A stretch of DNA of 64,000 bases from Sphingopyxis sp. L1A2A (GTDB lineage: Bacteria; Pseudomonadota; Alphaproteobacteria; Sphingomonadales; Sphingomonadaceae), in contig NZ_SCOT01000001.1 in the NCBI RefSeq assembly GCF_005502465.1, forward strand, positions 240,810-304,809, written 5' to 3'. This document shows, one piece after another, positions 1 to 9,090 of this stretch; positions within the stretch are counted from its first letter, which is position 1; every line of letters begins with the position of its first letter. The notes below the pieces were generated by a model, which had not been told where the DNA came from, made no database searches, and saw only the letters and a program-made list of their open reading frames with translations. Made by a program: the position numbers and the translations under genes.

Positions 1-1035
1 ATATTCGACGACGATCGGGTCGAGCGAGGCAAATGGGCCGTTCGCGCATTGCGGTTCGGCCCATACCAGCGCCGCCGCCGCCGCGAGCCCCGCGCCGCCG
101 AGCAGCGCGAGGCGCAGCCACACCGCCCGCGGATTGGCGCGCGCAGCGGCAAAGGTCGCCGCCGCCGCCGCCACAAACGCCGCCATATAGGGCACCGACA
201 GCGAATCGCACCAGGTTCCCGTCAGCCCGAGGGGGCCGCGGGTCGCGAATTGGATCAGGATGGCCCCGCCCGCCAGCGCGCCTAGATAGCCGCACAAGCG
301 ATCGCGGTCGGGGGCGCGGCCATGCAGCGCCCAGCGGAGTGCCGCCAGCGCGGCGAACAGCGCGACAATCGGCAATCCTTCAATCGACACCGCCAGCAAT
401 GCGGCGGCGAACAGCCCGGCCCACGCCCCCGCCCGCCATGTTGCGGGGCGCAGCGCCTGCGCCATGATCAGCATCGCAAACAGGATTTGCCAGCCGTGAT
501 GATCAACCCGGAGCGGGCGGAACTGCATCACGATGAAACCCGACATGATCAGGAACAGCGGCACGACATAGGCAATCCGCCGGTCGGACAGGCCGCGATA
601 ACCGAGCACGCAGGCGGCGCTCAGGACAGCGCCGAGCAGCGGCGGCCACAGCGTCATCACAATGCGTTCGGCCATCGCCTGCCCGAACAGCGGCTTGAGC
701 AGCAATATCCCCGCCGCCAGCGGCGCATCGACGATCCGCGACCAGTGCATCAGCACCCCGCCGCCCGCCGGATTGACGCGATATTGCGACAGATCCCACC
801 AGCTTTGGCCGGCCAGCAGGTCGCGGACCTGCGCCATGCGCATCGCGTCGTCGGTGTCGCTCAGGTCGAGCGCGACGATCGCCGGCCAGTTGGCCATGAT
901 CGCGATCAGGCTCATCGCGCTCCAGATCAGCAGCGCGATGCGCAAGGGCGTGAACCACGGCCCCAAAACGATCCCGCCGGACGCCGAAACCGGCGGCACC
1001 GCGCCGACCGCAGACAACGCGGGCGCGTCCGTCAT
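1..1035 (-). CDS. Multi-spanning membrane protein, GT-C glycosyltransferase-like (partial)
   Basis: The frame stays open from an ATG at 1035 to the left edge, so 345 codons are seen and the 3' end is missing. After one N-terminal hydrophobic segment comes a hydrophilic loop with D-x-DDAMRMAQVRDLLAGQSW, then QYRVNP and LMHWSR, then many hydrophobic segments. The same motifs occur in the complete protein at 3122-4996, so the two are paralogues. An acidic motif in the first outer loop is typical of GT-C enzymes, which transfer sugars from polyprenyl-phosphate donors; that role is inference. The ATG overlaps the TGA of the GtrA-like gene (ATGA), which implies co-translation. Confidence 0.7.
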   Translation of the reverse strand, partial: MTDAPALSAVGAVPPVSASGGIVLGPWFTPLRIALLIWSAMSLIAIMANWPAIVALDLSDTDDAMRMAQVRDLLAGQSWWDLSQYRVNPAGGGVLMHWSRIVDAPLAAGILLLKPLFGQAMAERIVMTLWPPLLGAVLSAACVLGYRGLSDRRIAYVVPLFLIMSGFIVMQFRPLRVDHHGWQILFAMLIMAQALRPATWRAGAWAGLFAAALLAVSIEGLPIVALFAALAALRWALHGRAPDRDRLCGYLGALAGGAILIQFATRGPLGLTGTWCDSLSVPYMAAFVAAAAATFAAARANPRAVWLRLALLGGAGLAAAAALVWAEPQCANGPFASLDPIVVEY

Positions 1036-1463
1036 GCCGCGGCGGCCCGGAACACGATATGGCGGCGCAGCAGATAGGTGGTCTGGAAACTGACGACGAT
1101 CGCCACCAGTTTCGCGAGCCGCGGGTCGAGCCCGAGCGCGCTGCCGGTGCCGACGATCGCCGTCGTCACCGCCAGACCGATCAACGCCGATCCGACGAAC
1201 AGCAATTTCTGGCGATGGCGCTCACCGGTGCCGCGTGCCGCAGCGCCGTCGGCAAAGACAAGCCGGCTCGACACCAGCCAGTGCACCAATATGCCGGCGC
1301 AATAGCCGACCGCCGACGCCGCCATCGGCGACAGCCCCGAATCGAGCAGCAGCAGGAACAGCCCGGCATCGCTGCCCAGCGCCAGACCGCTGGCGAGCAG
1401 ATAGTTCAGCCAGCGAATCTCGCCGCGGCGGATCGATCCGATCAGGTTCAGCGCGGGTTGCAC
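1032..1463 (-). CDS. GtrA-like membrane protein
   Basis: A protein of 143 residues with four hydrophobic segments and the GtrA-family pattern: a basic N-terminus, a glycine-rich first helix, Y-C-A-G in helix 2, and a closing FQTTYLLRRHIVF. GtrA proteins are thought to flip polyprenyl-phosphate-linked sugars or partner glycosyltransferases in the inner membrane. The GTG at 1463 was chosen because GGAGGG lies 9 nt upstream; a TTG at 1484 would add seven residues. It sits between an FAD oxidoreductase upstream and the partial membrane protein downstream, fitting an envelope-sugar operon. Confidence 0.75.
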   Translation of the reverse strand: MQPALNLIGSIRRGEIRWLNYLLASGLALGSDAGLFLLLLDSGLSPMAASAVGYCAGILVHWLVSSRLVFADGAAARGTGERHRQKLLFVGSALIGLAVTTAIVGTGSALGLDPRLAKLVAIVVSFQTTYLLRRHIVFRAAAA

Positions 1464-1488
1464 GGCAAGAATCCCTCCGGCCAAGGCG

Positions 1489-3024
1489 TCAGGCGGCCTT
1501 CGTCACGCGCGCCGGGACGTCGCGGACCGACGCCAGCGCCGCCTGCTCGCCCTCGGTGCCGCTTTCATGATATTCGGCATCCTCGTTGACGCCCCAGATG
1601 TCATAGACGCGGTCTCCGGCGACGATATTGCGCACCGTCAGCATCGCTGTCATCATCGCATGATCCTGGTTGTTGTAGCGGTGCATGCCGTTGCGCCCGA
1701 CCATGTGCAGCGTCGGATAGCGCGCCTCGAGTTCGCTGCGCATCGTTTCGACATGCGTGGCATAGTCATCGTCATAGACCGGATAGGCCTTTTCCTGCCG
1801 CACGACCGCGCCGCCGACGACATCTTCGGGATCGCACAGGCCGAGAATCGCCATTTCGCGGGTCGCCAGCGCGACCAGATCCTCGTCGCTTGATGCCCAC
1901 AGCCCGTCGCCCTCGAAACAGAAATATTCCAGGCCCACGCACGCCAGTTCGGGGTCGGGCACCATTTCGGGCGACCAGCTGCGGAAATTCTGCACCCGGC
2001 CGACCTGCACCTTGCTGTCGTGGATATAGATCCAGTTGTCGGGGAACAGATCCGCCGACCGGATTTTCAGCGCGACGGTCAGAAAGTCGCGATATTTCAG
2101 CTTCGGCGCCGCATTCAGCGCGCAGGCGGGCAGCGGATGGATACGCGCTGCCAGCTCGCGCATCGGCGCCGAGCTGATGACATGCGCCGCATCGATCACG
2201 ACATCGCCGTTCGGGCCATTGGCGGTCAACCGCCAGCGGCCGCTCACCTGATCCTGCGTCAGCTGCTTGAAGCTATGCGCCATCAGCACATGGTTGCCGC
2301 CCGCGACCACCTTGTCGCGCGCCGCATCCCACATCATGCCGGGGCCAAGCCGCGGATAGCGAAAGGTTTCGAGCAGGGTCTTGGTCGCCATGCCGTCATT
2401 CGGGCGCTTGTTCAGCCCCAAGCTGCGCTTCAGCCCGTCGAGCACCGCGGCACCCAGGCTCAGCCCCTTGATCCGCTGCGCCGCCCAGTCGGCCGACATT
2501 TCGTCGCACGGCATGCCCCACACCTTCTCGGTATAGGTTTTGAAAAAGATCGAATAGAGCTTCCGCCCGAACTGGTTGATCGTCCAGTCCTCGAAACTGC
2601 GGACATTCTTGTTCGGCAGCAGCTTCGCCTGCGCATAGCTCACCATGCACAAAGTCGAACGGACAATCCCCAGATTCCACAGCGCCTCGAACGCGCGCAG
2701 CGGATAGGAATAGAATTTACCTTCGTAATAAATGCGGCTCATCCGCGGGCGCTGGATGAAATCGTCGGGCAGAATCTCGTTCCACAGATCGACGACTGCC
2801 TGGCTTTTGGAGAAAAATCGGTGGCCGCCGATGTCAAAGCGAAAGCCTTCGTGCTCGACGGTGCGGCTGATCCCGCCGACATAGACCGGGTCCTTTTCGA
2901 TCACCGTCACCTTATACCCCTGTTGGGTCAGCTGATAGGCGGCGGTCAGCCCGGCCGGCCCGGCGCCAATGATGGCGACGTCGGCACTGGTCGGGCGGCT
3001 TTTCGAAACTTGGGCGTCGGTCAC
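1489..3024 (-). CDS. FAD/NAD(P)-dependent oxidoreductase, UDP-galactopyranose mutase-like
   Basis: The 511-residue protein has an N-terminal Rossmann dinucleotide fold (VAIIGAGPAGLTAAYQL, about residues 17-33), then an acidic end of strand 2 (VIEKD) and GGISRT. The region DIGGHRFFSK and the later KVWGMP resemble Glf-type and protoporphyrinogen oxidase-like flavoproteins. This class often modifies sugar nucleotides or lipid-linked sugars, but the substrate cannot be read from sequence. The start is a GTG with a G-rich ribosome site about 8 nt upstream. It appears to be the first gene of a leftward operon with gtrA and a GT-C-like protein. Confidence 0.75.
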   Translation of the reverse strand: MTDAQVSKSRPTSADVAIIGAGPAGLTAAYQLTQQGYKVTVIEKDPVYVGGISRTVEHEGFRFDIGGHRFFSKSQAVVDLWNEILPDDFIQRPRMSRIYYEGKFYSYPLRAFEALWNLGIVRSTLCMVSYAQAKLLPNKNVRSFEDWTINQFGRKLYSIFFKTYTEKVWGMPCDEMSADWAAQRIKGLSLGAAVLDGLKRSLGLNKRPNDGMATKTLLETFRYPRLGPGMMWDAARDKVVAGGNHVLMAHSFKQLTQDQVSGRWRLTANGPNGDVVIDAAHVISSAPMRELAARIHPLPACALNAAPKLKYRDFLTVALKIRSADLFPDNWIYIHDSKVQVGRVQNFRSWSPEMVPDPELACVGLEYFCFEGDGLWASSDEDLVALATREMAILGLCDPEDVVGGAVVRQEKAYPVYDDDYATHVETMRSELEARYPTLHMVGRNGMHRYNNQDHAMMTAMLTVRNIVAGDRVYDIWGVNEDAEYHESGTEGEQAALASVRDVPARVTKAA

Positions 3025-3121
3025 TTAAATTCCCCCACAGACAGATTACGGTCTAACTGGCGCAGGACGCGCTAAAAAATGGTTAATGCGCCGGTAGGAA
3101 AATGGTCATCCAGCACCGGTT

Positions 3122-4996
3122 TCATGCGCTGATCCGCCCGCGCGGTGGCAGGATGCGATACACGCTGAACGTATCCGACGAGAGCCGCGGATCACGGCTC
3201 AGCCAGCGCACCGGCTTTCCCTGCGCCAGCTGCGCGGCAAGGCCGCCGGGCGCCTCGCGCGCAAAGCGTTGCATTTCGGGCAAACCCAGGCAGGCGACCA
3301 GATATTGGGCGCGCTCGGCACGAACGATCGGCTCCGCGGCGCCGGGCGCGGCGGTAAAGGCTGCAATGATCCGGCGCATCGCCGCGGCATTGCGATGATG
3401 CCCGGTCGCGACAACGCTGTGCGGGGTGCGGACCAACAACGCCGGACCGATGTCGATCGGCGCGAACATATGGGACGGCCGCAATTTGTTCAACGCGGCG
3501 AGCGCAGACGCGGTGGGACATTTGCCCATGTCCTGCGCTTCGCGCGTCGGCGCGCCCGTCACCGCAAAAGCCAGCTTTGCACCGAGCGCCGCATCCACCC
3601 CCGGCAACGCCGCAAAGATCAGCAGGACCGATGCCGCCCGGCCCGCCAGCGAGCTGCGACTTCGGCTCCAGTGCCACAGGCCGATCGCCATCGCCGCAAA
3701 GGCGGGGATCAGAAACGCATGGGTCGTCGCACCTATGCGGGTTACGAAAAGCGACGTCGCCGCACTGGCCAAGATGATCACGGTGGCGCGGGTCCAATTT
3801 TCCGCGAAAACATCACTGCGGCTCTGCCGCCACGCCCATGCCAGCGCCCCCAGCCCGACCAGCGTCGGTGCGAGATAGAGCATCGCATAGGGCGCTTGCT
3901 GGGTCCAGATCGGCCGCCCCTCGAACACCAGATCATACCAATAGTGCCGAACCAGCGGATCGAGCGCGCCGAAAGGACCGGACAGACAGGGCTTGCCGAT
4001 CAGGATGAATAGCGCGCCGCCGACCACGCCAGCCGCCAACAAACCCGCAGCACGGCGCGGCATCGACCGTGACAGCCCCGCGGGCGCCTGAATCCAGGCC
4101 CAGGTGATCGCCCCGGTCGCCGCCACCGCGGCCGCATAGGACAAGGAAAAACTGTCGCAAAACACCGTCAGCGTCGATAGCGTCCCGCGCATTGCCAGCA
4201 GCCAGACGGTCGGCAAGATTGTCAATCCGAGCGCAAAACCGGCAAGCCGCCGCGACGTCGCCGGATCGCGCAGCCAGTCAGCGGCAAACAGCGCCCCAAA
4301 GATCGCCAGATAGGGTAGCCCTTCCAGCGAAATCTCGGTGTGCACGGTGATAATCGCCGCCGCCGCGAGGCCGTTGGCAAACGTCGCTGGCCGCAACGCG
4401 ATCCAGAACATCGCGACCGACAGCAACAGCTGCCAGCTGTGGTGATCGATGCGCATCGGTACAAAAAACTGCAAAAAAGTGACGCCAGTGAACGCAATCA
4501 ACAGCCCGACAATGACAAGCGGCCGACCGCCCAGCAGGGACAGGATCCGGCCGAGGAGCAGGAACAGCGGCAGGATCAGCAATTGGGGCTGAAGGGCCAG
4601 CGCCCAACGCTCGCCCGCCGCCTCGCCCAACAAAGGCTGCAGGATCAGGATAAGCCCCGCGATCGACGCATCGACAAAGCGCGACCAGTGCATAAGACCG
4701 CCGCCCTCGGTCGGATTGACCCGATATTGCTGGATATCAAACCAGCTTTGCCCGGCGAGCAGGTCGCGCACCTGCGCCAGCCGCATCGCATCGTCGGGAT
4801 CGGGATAAAGAAACTGTGGGATGGCATCATATTGACTGAACAGGCTGAACAGCGCGAGGATGAACCAAAGCGAAACGGCAAGCCCATCGCCCCCAATGCG
4901 CGCGATAAGCTGCCCTGCCCTGCCTGTCCGCTGCATTACGCGTATAACCCCATCTCTCGCGCCCGCCCAAGGCTGCGTTCCGCTGTGGTCAATCAT
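3122..4996 (-). CDS. Multi-spanning membrane protein, GT-C glycosyltransferase-like
   Basis: A protein of 624 residues dominated by hydrophobic helices. A first helix is followed by the loop motif DPDDAMRLAQVRDLLAGQSW, then QYRVNP and LMHWSRFVDA, and a second conserved site MRIDHHSWQ. It is a paralogue of the partial gene at 1-1035. The acidic loop pair and helix pattern resemble GT-C transferases; the function is inferred and the substrate unknown. The ATG at 4996 is preferred because a longer frame (to 5176) would run into the divergent patatin gene. Its 3' end faces the oxidoreductase gene 97 bp away on the same strand. Confidence 0.65.
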   Translation of the reverse strand: MIDHSGTQPWAGARDGVIRVMQRTGRAGQLIARIGGDGLAVSLWFILALFSLFSQYDAIPQFLYPDPDDAMRLAQVRDLLAGQSWFDIQQYRVNPTEGGGLMHWSRFVDASIAGLILILQPLLGEAAGERWALALQPQLLILPLFLLLGRILSLLGGRPLVIVGLLIAFTGVTFLQFFVPMRIDHHSWQLLLSVAMFWIALRPATFANGLAAAAIITVHTEISLEGLPYLAIFGALFAADWLRDPATSRRLAGFALGLTILPTVWLLAMRGTLSTLTVFCDSFSLSYAAAVAATGAITWAWIQAPAGLSRSMPRRAAGLLAAGVVGGALFILIGKPCLSGPFGALDPLVRHYWYDLVFEGRPIWTQQAPYAMLYLAPTLVGLGALAWAWRQSRSDVFAENWTRATVIILASAATSLFVTRIGATTHAFLIPAFAAMAIGLWHWSRSRSSLAGRAASVLLIFAALPGVDAALGAKLAFAVTGAPTREAQDMGKCPTASALAALNKLRPSHMFAPIDIGPALLVRTPHSVVATGHHRNAAAMRRIIAAFTAAPGAAEPIVRAERAQYLVACLGLPEMQRFAREAPGGLAAQLAQGKPVRWLSRDPRLSSDTFSVYRILPPRGRISA

Positions 4997-5104
4997 GGCT
5001 AAGGACTGGTTAATTCGGGGTCGCAATTCTCGGCAAAACGCCCTTTCCCGGCTTGGGGCGCTGCCCAAATTGCGATAAACTTGCCCCGGCCAAGGAGGCG
5101 CGAC

Positions 5105-6067
5105 ATGGCGGGTGGTCTGGCAATTGTCCTGAGCGGCGGCGGCGCCAAGGGCGCCTTTCAGGTCGGCGTCGTCCACGAACTCGTCGTGGGCCGCGGCGTG
5201 CGCCTCGACATCGTCGCCGGCGTATCAACCGGCGCGATTCAGGCGCTGGGGGTCGCGCAGGACGATGTTCCGGGCCTGCTCGACGCCTGGCTCGCGATCC
5301 GCGGCAACAGCTCGATCTACAAATCGCGCCCGCTGGGCGTCGTCGGCGGGCTGCTCGGCGAGGATGCGATCTACGACACCGCGCCGCTCAAGCGCCTGCT
5401 CAAGGGCTTTGCCAACGACGCCAAACTGCGCGCCAGCGGGCGCAAATTGTTGCTTGGGGTCGTCAATCTGGGCACCGGCACCTACCGCAGCATCGACGAG
5501 ACTGTACCCGGCATCCACAATTGGGTCTATGCCAGCTGTGCGATGCCGCTGTTTTTCGACCCCCTCAAGACGCGCGCGAGCGACGGGACCGAGGAACAAT
5601 GGGTCGATGGCGGGGTGCGCGACGTGACCCCGCTCAGCGCGGCGCTCGACATGAACCCGCGCGGCGTGATCGCGGTGCGCGCCTCGCCCGCGCCGCGGCC
5701 CGGCCCGGTGCGTATCTTCCCCAATTTGATCAAGATCGGGCTGCGCGCGGTCGACATATTGCAATCGGAGGTGTCGGCCAATGACCTCGCGGGCGCGGCG
5801 CTGATCAACGACCTGATCGCCGCGCGCGAGGCTCAGCTGCGCGCGCTGCAAAGCGAAGGCATCGGCGGCGCCCAGGCCGCGCGCATCCTCCGCCCGCTCG
5901 ACGTCCAGATCTCGCGCTACCGCTTCGCCCCGATCCGCATCATCGAACCCGAGGAAGAAGTCGCCGAAACGCTCGAATTCAACCCCGCCAAAATCCGCGC
6001 CGCGATCGACGCCGGCCGCCGCGCGGTCGATCGCGAATGGGACGCGCTGGAACCGTTGTTGAGTTGA
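5105..6067 (+). CDS. Patatin-like phospholipase
   Basis: This 320-residue protein carries the full patatin signature. A glycine-rich oxyanion loop (SGGGAKGAFQVG) lies at residues 10-21, the nucleophile elbow GVSTG places Ser at 41, and the DGG motif (WVDGGVRD) places the catalytic Asp at about 168. The family hydrolyses phospholipids or other acyl esters through a Ser-Asp dyad. No signal peptide is visible, so it is probably cytoplasmic or membrane-associated. ATG 5105 has AGGAGG 6 nt upstream and was chosen over an in-frame TTG at 5081. It is divergent from the membrane protein gene and seems monocistronic. Confidence 0.88.
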   Translation: MAGGLAIVLSGGGAKGAFQVGVVHELVVGRGVRLDIVAGVSTGAIQALGVAQDDVPGLLDAWLAIRGNSSIYKSRPLGVVGGLLGEDAIYDTAPLKRLLKGFANDAKLRASGRKLLLGVVNLGTGTYRSIDETVPGIHNWVYASCAMPLFFDPLKTRASDGTEEQWVDGGVRDVTPLSAALDMNPRGVIAVRASPAPRPGPVRIFPNLIKIGLRAVDILQSEVSANDLAGAALINDLIAAREAQLRALQSEGIGGAQAARILRPLDVQISRYRFAPIRIIEPEEEVAETLEFNPAKIRAAIDAGRRAVDREWDALEPLLS

Positions 6068-6106
6068 GATGGCGCGGACGACTGTTTGCGCCCGGTTGCG
6101 AACATT

Positions 6107-6137
6107 GATCCGCCCTGTGGCGAAGCCATGGGGAGGA
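6107..6137. repeat. Half copy of the 140-bp palindromic repeat
   Basis: GATCCGCCCTGTGGCGAAGC plus the following CATGGGGAGG closely matches the left arm of the full elements at 40681-40818 and 61021-61162. The right arm is missing. It sits beside a second palindrome between two convergent genes. Confidence 0.6.
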
Positions 6138-6146
6138 TATTCTCCT

Positions 6147-6242
6147 CTTCGTCATCCCGGACTTGACCCGGGATCCATCTCGCTCGCCGCTTAGGGCGAT
6201 GCAAGGGGCCATGGACCCCGGATCAAGTCCGGGGTGACGAAG
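6147..6242. repeat. Long inverted repeat between convergent genes
   Basis: Arms of about 32 nt (6147-6178 and 6210-6242) pair with few mismatches: GTCATCCCGGACTTGACCCG on the left against CAAGTCCGGGGTGACGA on the right, around a 30-nt centre. This word is a common intergenic repeat type in sphingomonads (recalled, not searched). As RNA it would fold into a long hairpin at the shared 3' end of the patatin and usher genes, and could act as a transcription stop or RNA-stabilising element. Confidence 0.7.
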
Positions 6243-6284
6243 ACAGGATGCCCAGCAATCCATCCCAAAGCCGACAATCGCTTC

Positions 6285-9059
6285 CTAAGGTCCGCCATCC
6301 CCCGCGCCCGGCGGCCCGCGCGCGCCATTGCCCTCGCCCGTCACTGCCGTTTCCTGCACCGCCACATCGCGGCGCAGCGGCTTCAACGCCAGCGTCCCCA
6401 GCCGCACCCGCGGCGTCGCCTTGCCCGGCACCGCGGCAATTGCAAAACCGCCGTCGAGCCGCAGCGCCGCCGCCGACGCCTGCCCCAGCCGCACCGTGTA
6501 ACGCCCGTAAGCGACGCTTTCAAAAAGGAAATATCCGTCGAACTCGGTCAGCGTCGTCGCGCGCACCCGCCCTTCGGCATCGACCAGCTCGAGGCTCAGC
6601 CCCTCGACCGGATTGCCGCCGTCGCGCCGCACCACCCCCTCGATCTCGCCCGCCGCCGACATCGGAAGCGCGATGCGCGTTGCGACGCCGGGGCGCGGCG
6701 ACACGACCACGCCGGGCAGCGCCGGCTGGACATAGGGATCGGGCAGGCTGCCGGCATCGATCCCGATCAGCACCGGACGGAACGGCTCCAGCCCGTCGAT
6801 CGTCGCCTGTCCCTGCTGGTCGGTCGCCGCGTCGATAAAGCCGTGGCCCGCGGTCAGCGGCACCCCTGCCAGCGCAGCCTCGCCCGACTGGCGAATGCCG
6901 TCGCCATTGTCGTCCATCCACACATCGGCGATCACCTGGCCACGACTTGCCAGCTTTTCGCTCGACACGCGCCAGCCGCCATTCGGCTTCGGCCCAAAGC
7001 TGAACGCGAGCGACAGCGACGCCGCGAGCGATCCGTCGCTCGCCACTTCGCCGAAGCCGCTCAGCTGTAACCGGTTGAAACGGCGGGTATATCCGGCGCC
7101 GATCCGTGCCCGGTCGAACCCGCGATCATAGCCGATTTCGGCGCGCCATTCGGCGTCGCCCCTGCCCGCCCATTCGCCGATCAACGCCACCCGCGTGTCG
7201 CTGCTGTCGCCCGACAGCGCAAAGCGCGCCTCTCCGCGGACGCGAACACGCCCGATCCGGGCATTGGCGAGCAGGCTGGCGGTCAGATTGTCGGGCGGAT
7301 CGGGACCGACCGGCACCTTGGTCCGGCTCCAGTCGAGCTGGCCGGTAAAGGTCAGCGCGCGAAAACTCGCCGATGCGCGCGCGCTGGCTTCCAGGCTGGT
7401 GATCCCCGACCGCCGATCGATCTGGCGGACGTCGAAATTCAGCGGCAGCACGGTCTGCCCCAGCTTGACCGACTGATCGACCGAAATCGAATAGAGGCCA
7501 TTGATATTGCCCAGGAAACGGTCGGACACAAAGCCGTTCCAGCCGCGCATCGCGTCGGCGCGAACATAGGTTTCGCCGAACGCCGCCAGCCAGCTCGCGC
7601 GCACCGCGCCCCCGCCGTCATCCGCATAGCTGCCGCCGACCTCGAGCAAGGTCGGGCCGAGCGAGCGGCGCAGCGCCACCTCGGCATAATTGCGCCGGAC
7701 ATTTTCGATCATCAGGCTATGGGCATAAGCCGCGACCGACGTGCGCGCATCGAGCCCGCGCTCGGCGCCCAACGTGCCGCGCCAGCCGCGGCGGAATGGA
7801 CCGCGCCGCCGCCCGCCAAATTCGATCAGGTCGGCGTCTTCCTGTGCAAATCCCGCCCAATACCAAGTCTGCTGCGGCGGGATCGAGTCCATCCCTACCT
7901 GCACCTGCTTGATTTCGCGCCTGATTTGTCCCTGCGGGCCATAGAGGACGATTTCAAAGCGGTTCGATCCATATTGCAGCGGCACGTCGAGAAATTCGTA
8001 GCGGCCGTCGCCATTGGGGCTGGTGAATGCCAGCAATTGGCCGTTGCGATACAGTTCGGCGTCCCAGCCCGCGGGCAGATCGCCGCGAAAATTGGTCTTG
8101 TCGAAACTGTCGGGGCGCTCGACCGGGCGATTGGTGACCACCGCGCCGCGCCCCGGCGCCGACGATGCGACGATTCCGGTCGACAACAGGCTGACATCGC
8201 CCGCGGCATAATGCGTTGCCTTCAGCGGCCCGAGCAGCCGCCCTTCGGGATCGGTGCGATACAGACGCATCCGCAGGCTGTCGGGCACCCCCTTGTTGTC
8301 CGACGACAGCCGCGCGTCGAAACTCTGCCCCAGCACCTCGCCCGCGGCGAAAATCTCGTACCGCCCCTGAACATAGGAACCGCCGCGCTTGTCGGAGACA
8401 AACCCCGCCGAAGCGACAACATCGACCGACGGCGTCGCCCACGCCTGATACGGCCGCGACGCCAGCGGCAGGCTGGCGAGGTCGAATTGCGCCGTCGGAC
8501 GGATCGCCGCGGCGCGCGCGCGCCGCTCGGCGGCAAGCTGGAACGGTAGTTTGTCCTTGGTCTCTATCCGCAGCACGGCGTTCGACAGGTCGGCGGCGAT
8601 CGGCACCCCCAGCCAGCTGGTCAAACTGTCCAGATCGATGCACCAGCCGGCGGGGGTATCGCGGATCATCGTTGCCGAGAGCCGAAAACTCTGGCTGCCC
8701 GCGCGCACTTCGCCCGCGTCGCGGTCGATCGTCAGGCTGCGCCGCTCGTCGAACACCCAGCCGGTTGCGCGGCGCAACTTCTTGTCGACGCGCACCGCCA
8801 GGTCGAGGGCCAGCACGATGTCGGCCAGGTCGACGCACACCCCCTGCGGCGTCTGATAGCCGCGCACGCCGTCGCCGAGCCGATACTGTCCCGAGCGCAG
8901 GTCGAACAGCCAGCTGTCGTCCTCGGTCGGCGCCCAGCCATCGGCGGCAAGCGAAACGGGCTGGTTATCAACGGCCGCGGCGCCGGCCGGGACAAGCCCG
9001 ACCAGCGCCAACCCGGCGAATATCGCCGGTTTCCATCGAGCAAGCACCGCGCGGAGCAC
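6285..9059 (-). CDS. Outer-membrane usher-like protein of a chaperone-usher system
   Basis: A protein of 924 residues. It has a cleavable signal peptide ending about residue 28 (GLVPAGAAA), then an N-terminal periplasmic part with a QTPQGVCVDLADIVLALDL motif, then a long strand-rich region typical of a usher barrel and plug (FRGDLPAGWDAELYRNGQLL, about residues 330-350). The C-terminus has two Ig or carboxypeptidase-regulatory-like modules (VWMDDNGDG; FDGYFLFESVAYGRYTV). Ushers translocate chaperone-bound pilins through the outer membrane. The start is a GTG; no ATG exists in frame before the upstream stop. It is the third gene after pilin and chaperone, 31 bp behind the chaperone. Confidence 0.75.
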   Translation of the reverse strand: MLRAVLARWKPAIFAGLALVGLVPAGAAAVDNQPVSLAADGWAPTEDDSWLFDLRSGQYRLGDGVRGYQTPQGVCVDLADIVLALDLAVRVDKKLRRATGWVFDERRSLTIDRDAGEVRAGSQSFRLSATMIRDTPAGWCIDLDSLTSWLGVPIAADLSNAVLRIETKDKLPFQLAAERRARAAAIRPTAQFDLASLPLASRPYQAWATPSVDVVASAGFVSDKRGGSYVQGRYEIFAAGEVLGQSFDARLSSDNKGVPDSLRMRLYRTDPEGRLLGPLKATHYAAGDVSLLSTGIVASSAPGRGAVVTNRPVERPDSFDKTNFRGDLPAGWDAELYRNGQLLAFTSPNGDGRYEFLDVPLQYGSNRFEIVLYGPQGQIRREIKQVQVGMDSIPPQQTWYWAGFAQEDADLIEFGGRRRGPFRRGWRGTLGAERGLDARTSVAAYAHSLMIENVRRNYAEVALRRSLGPTLLEVGGSYADDGGGAVRASWLAAFGETYVRADAMRGWNGFVSDRFLGNINGLYSISVDQSVKLGQTVLPLNFDVRQIDRRSGITSLEASARASASFRALTFTGQLDWSRTKVPVGPDPPDNLTASLLANARIGRVRVRGEARFALSGDSSDTRVALIGEWAGRGDAEWRAEIGYDRGFDRARIGAGYTRRFNRLQLSGFGEVASDGSLAASLSLAFSFGPKPNGGWRVSSEKLASRGQVIADVWMDDNGDGIRQSGEAALAGVPLTAGHGFIDAATDQQGQATIDGLEPFRPVLIGIDAGSLPDPYVQPALPGVVVSPRPGVATRIALPMSAAGEIEGVVRRDGGNPVEGLSLELVDAEGRVRATTLTEFDGYFLFESVAYGRYTVRLGQASAAALRLDGGFAIAAVPGKATPRVRLGTLALKPLRRDVAVQETAVTGEGNGARGPPGAGDGGP

Positions 9060-9090
9060 GGCCCGGCTTCTCTTGGGCGTCCCTATGCGC

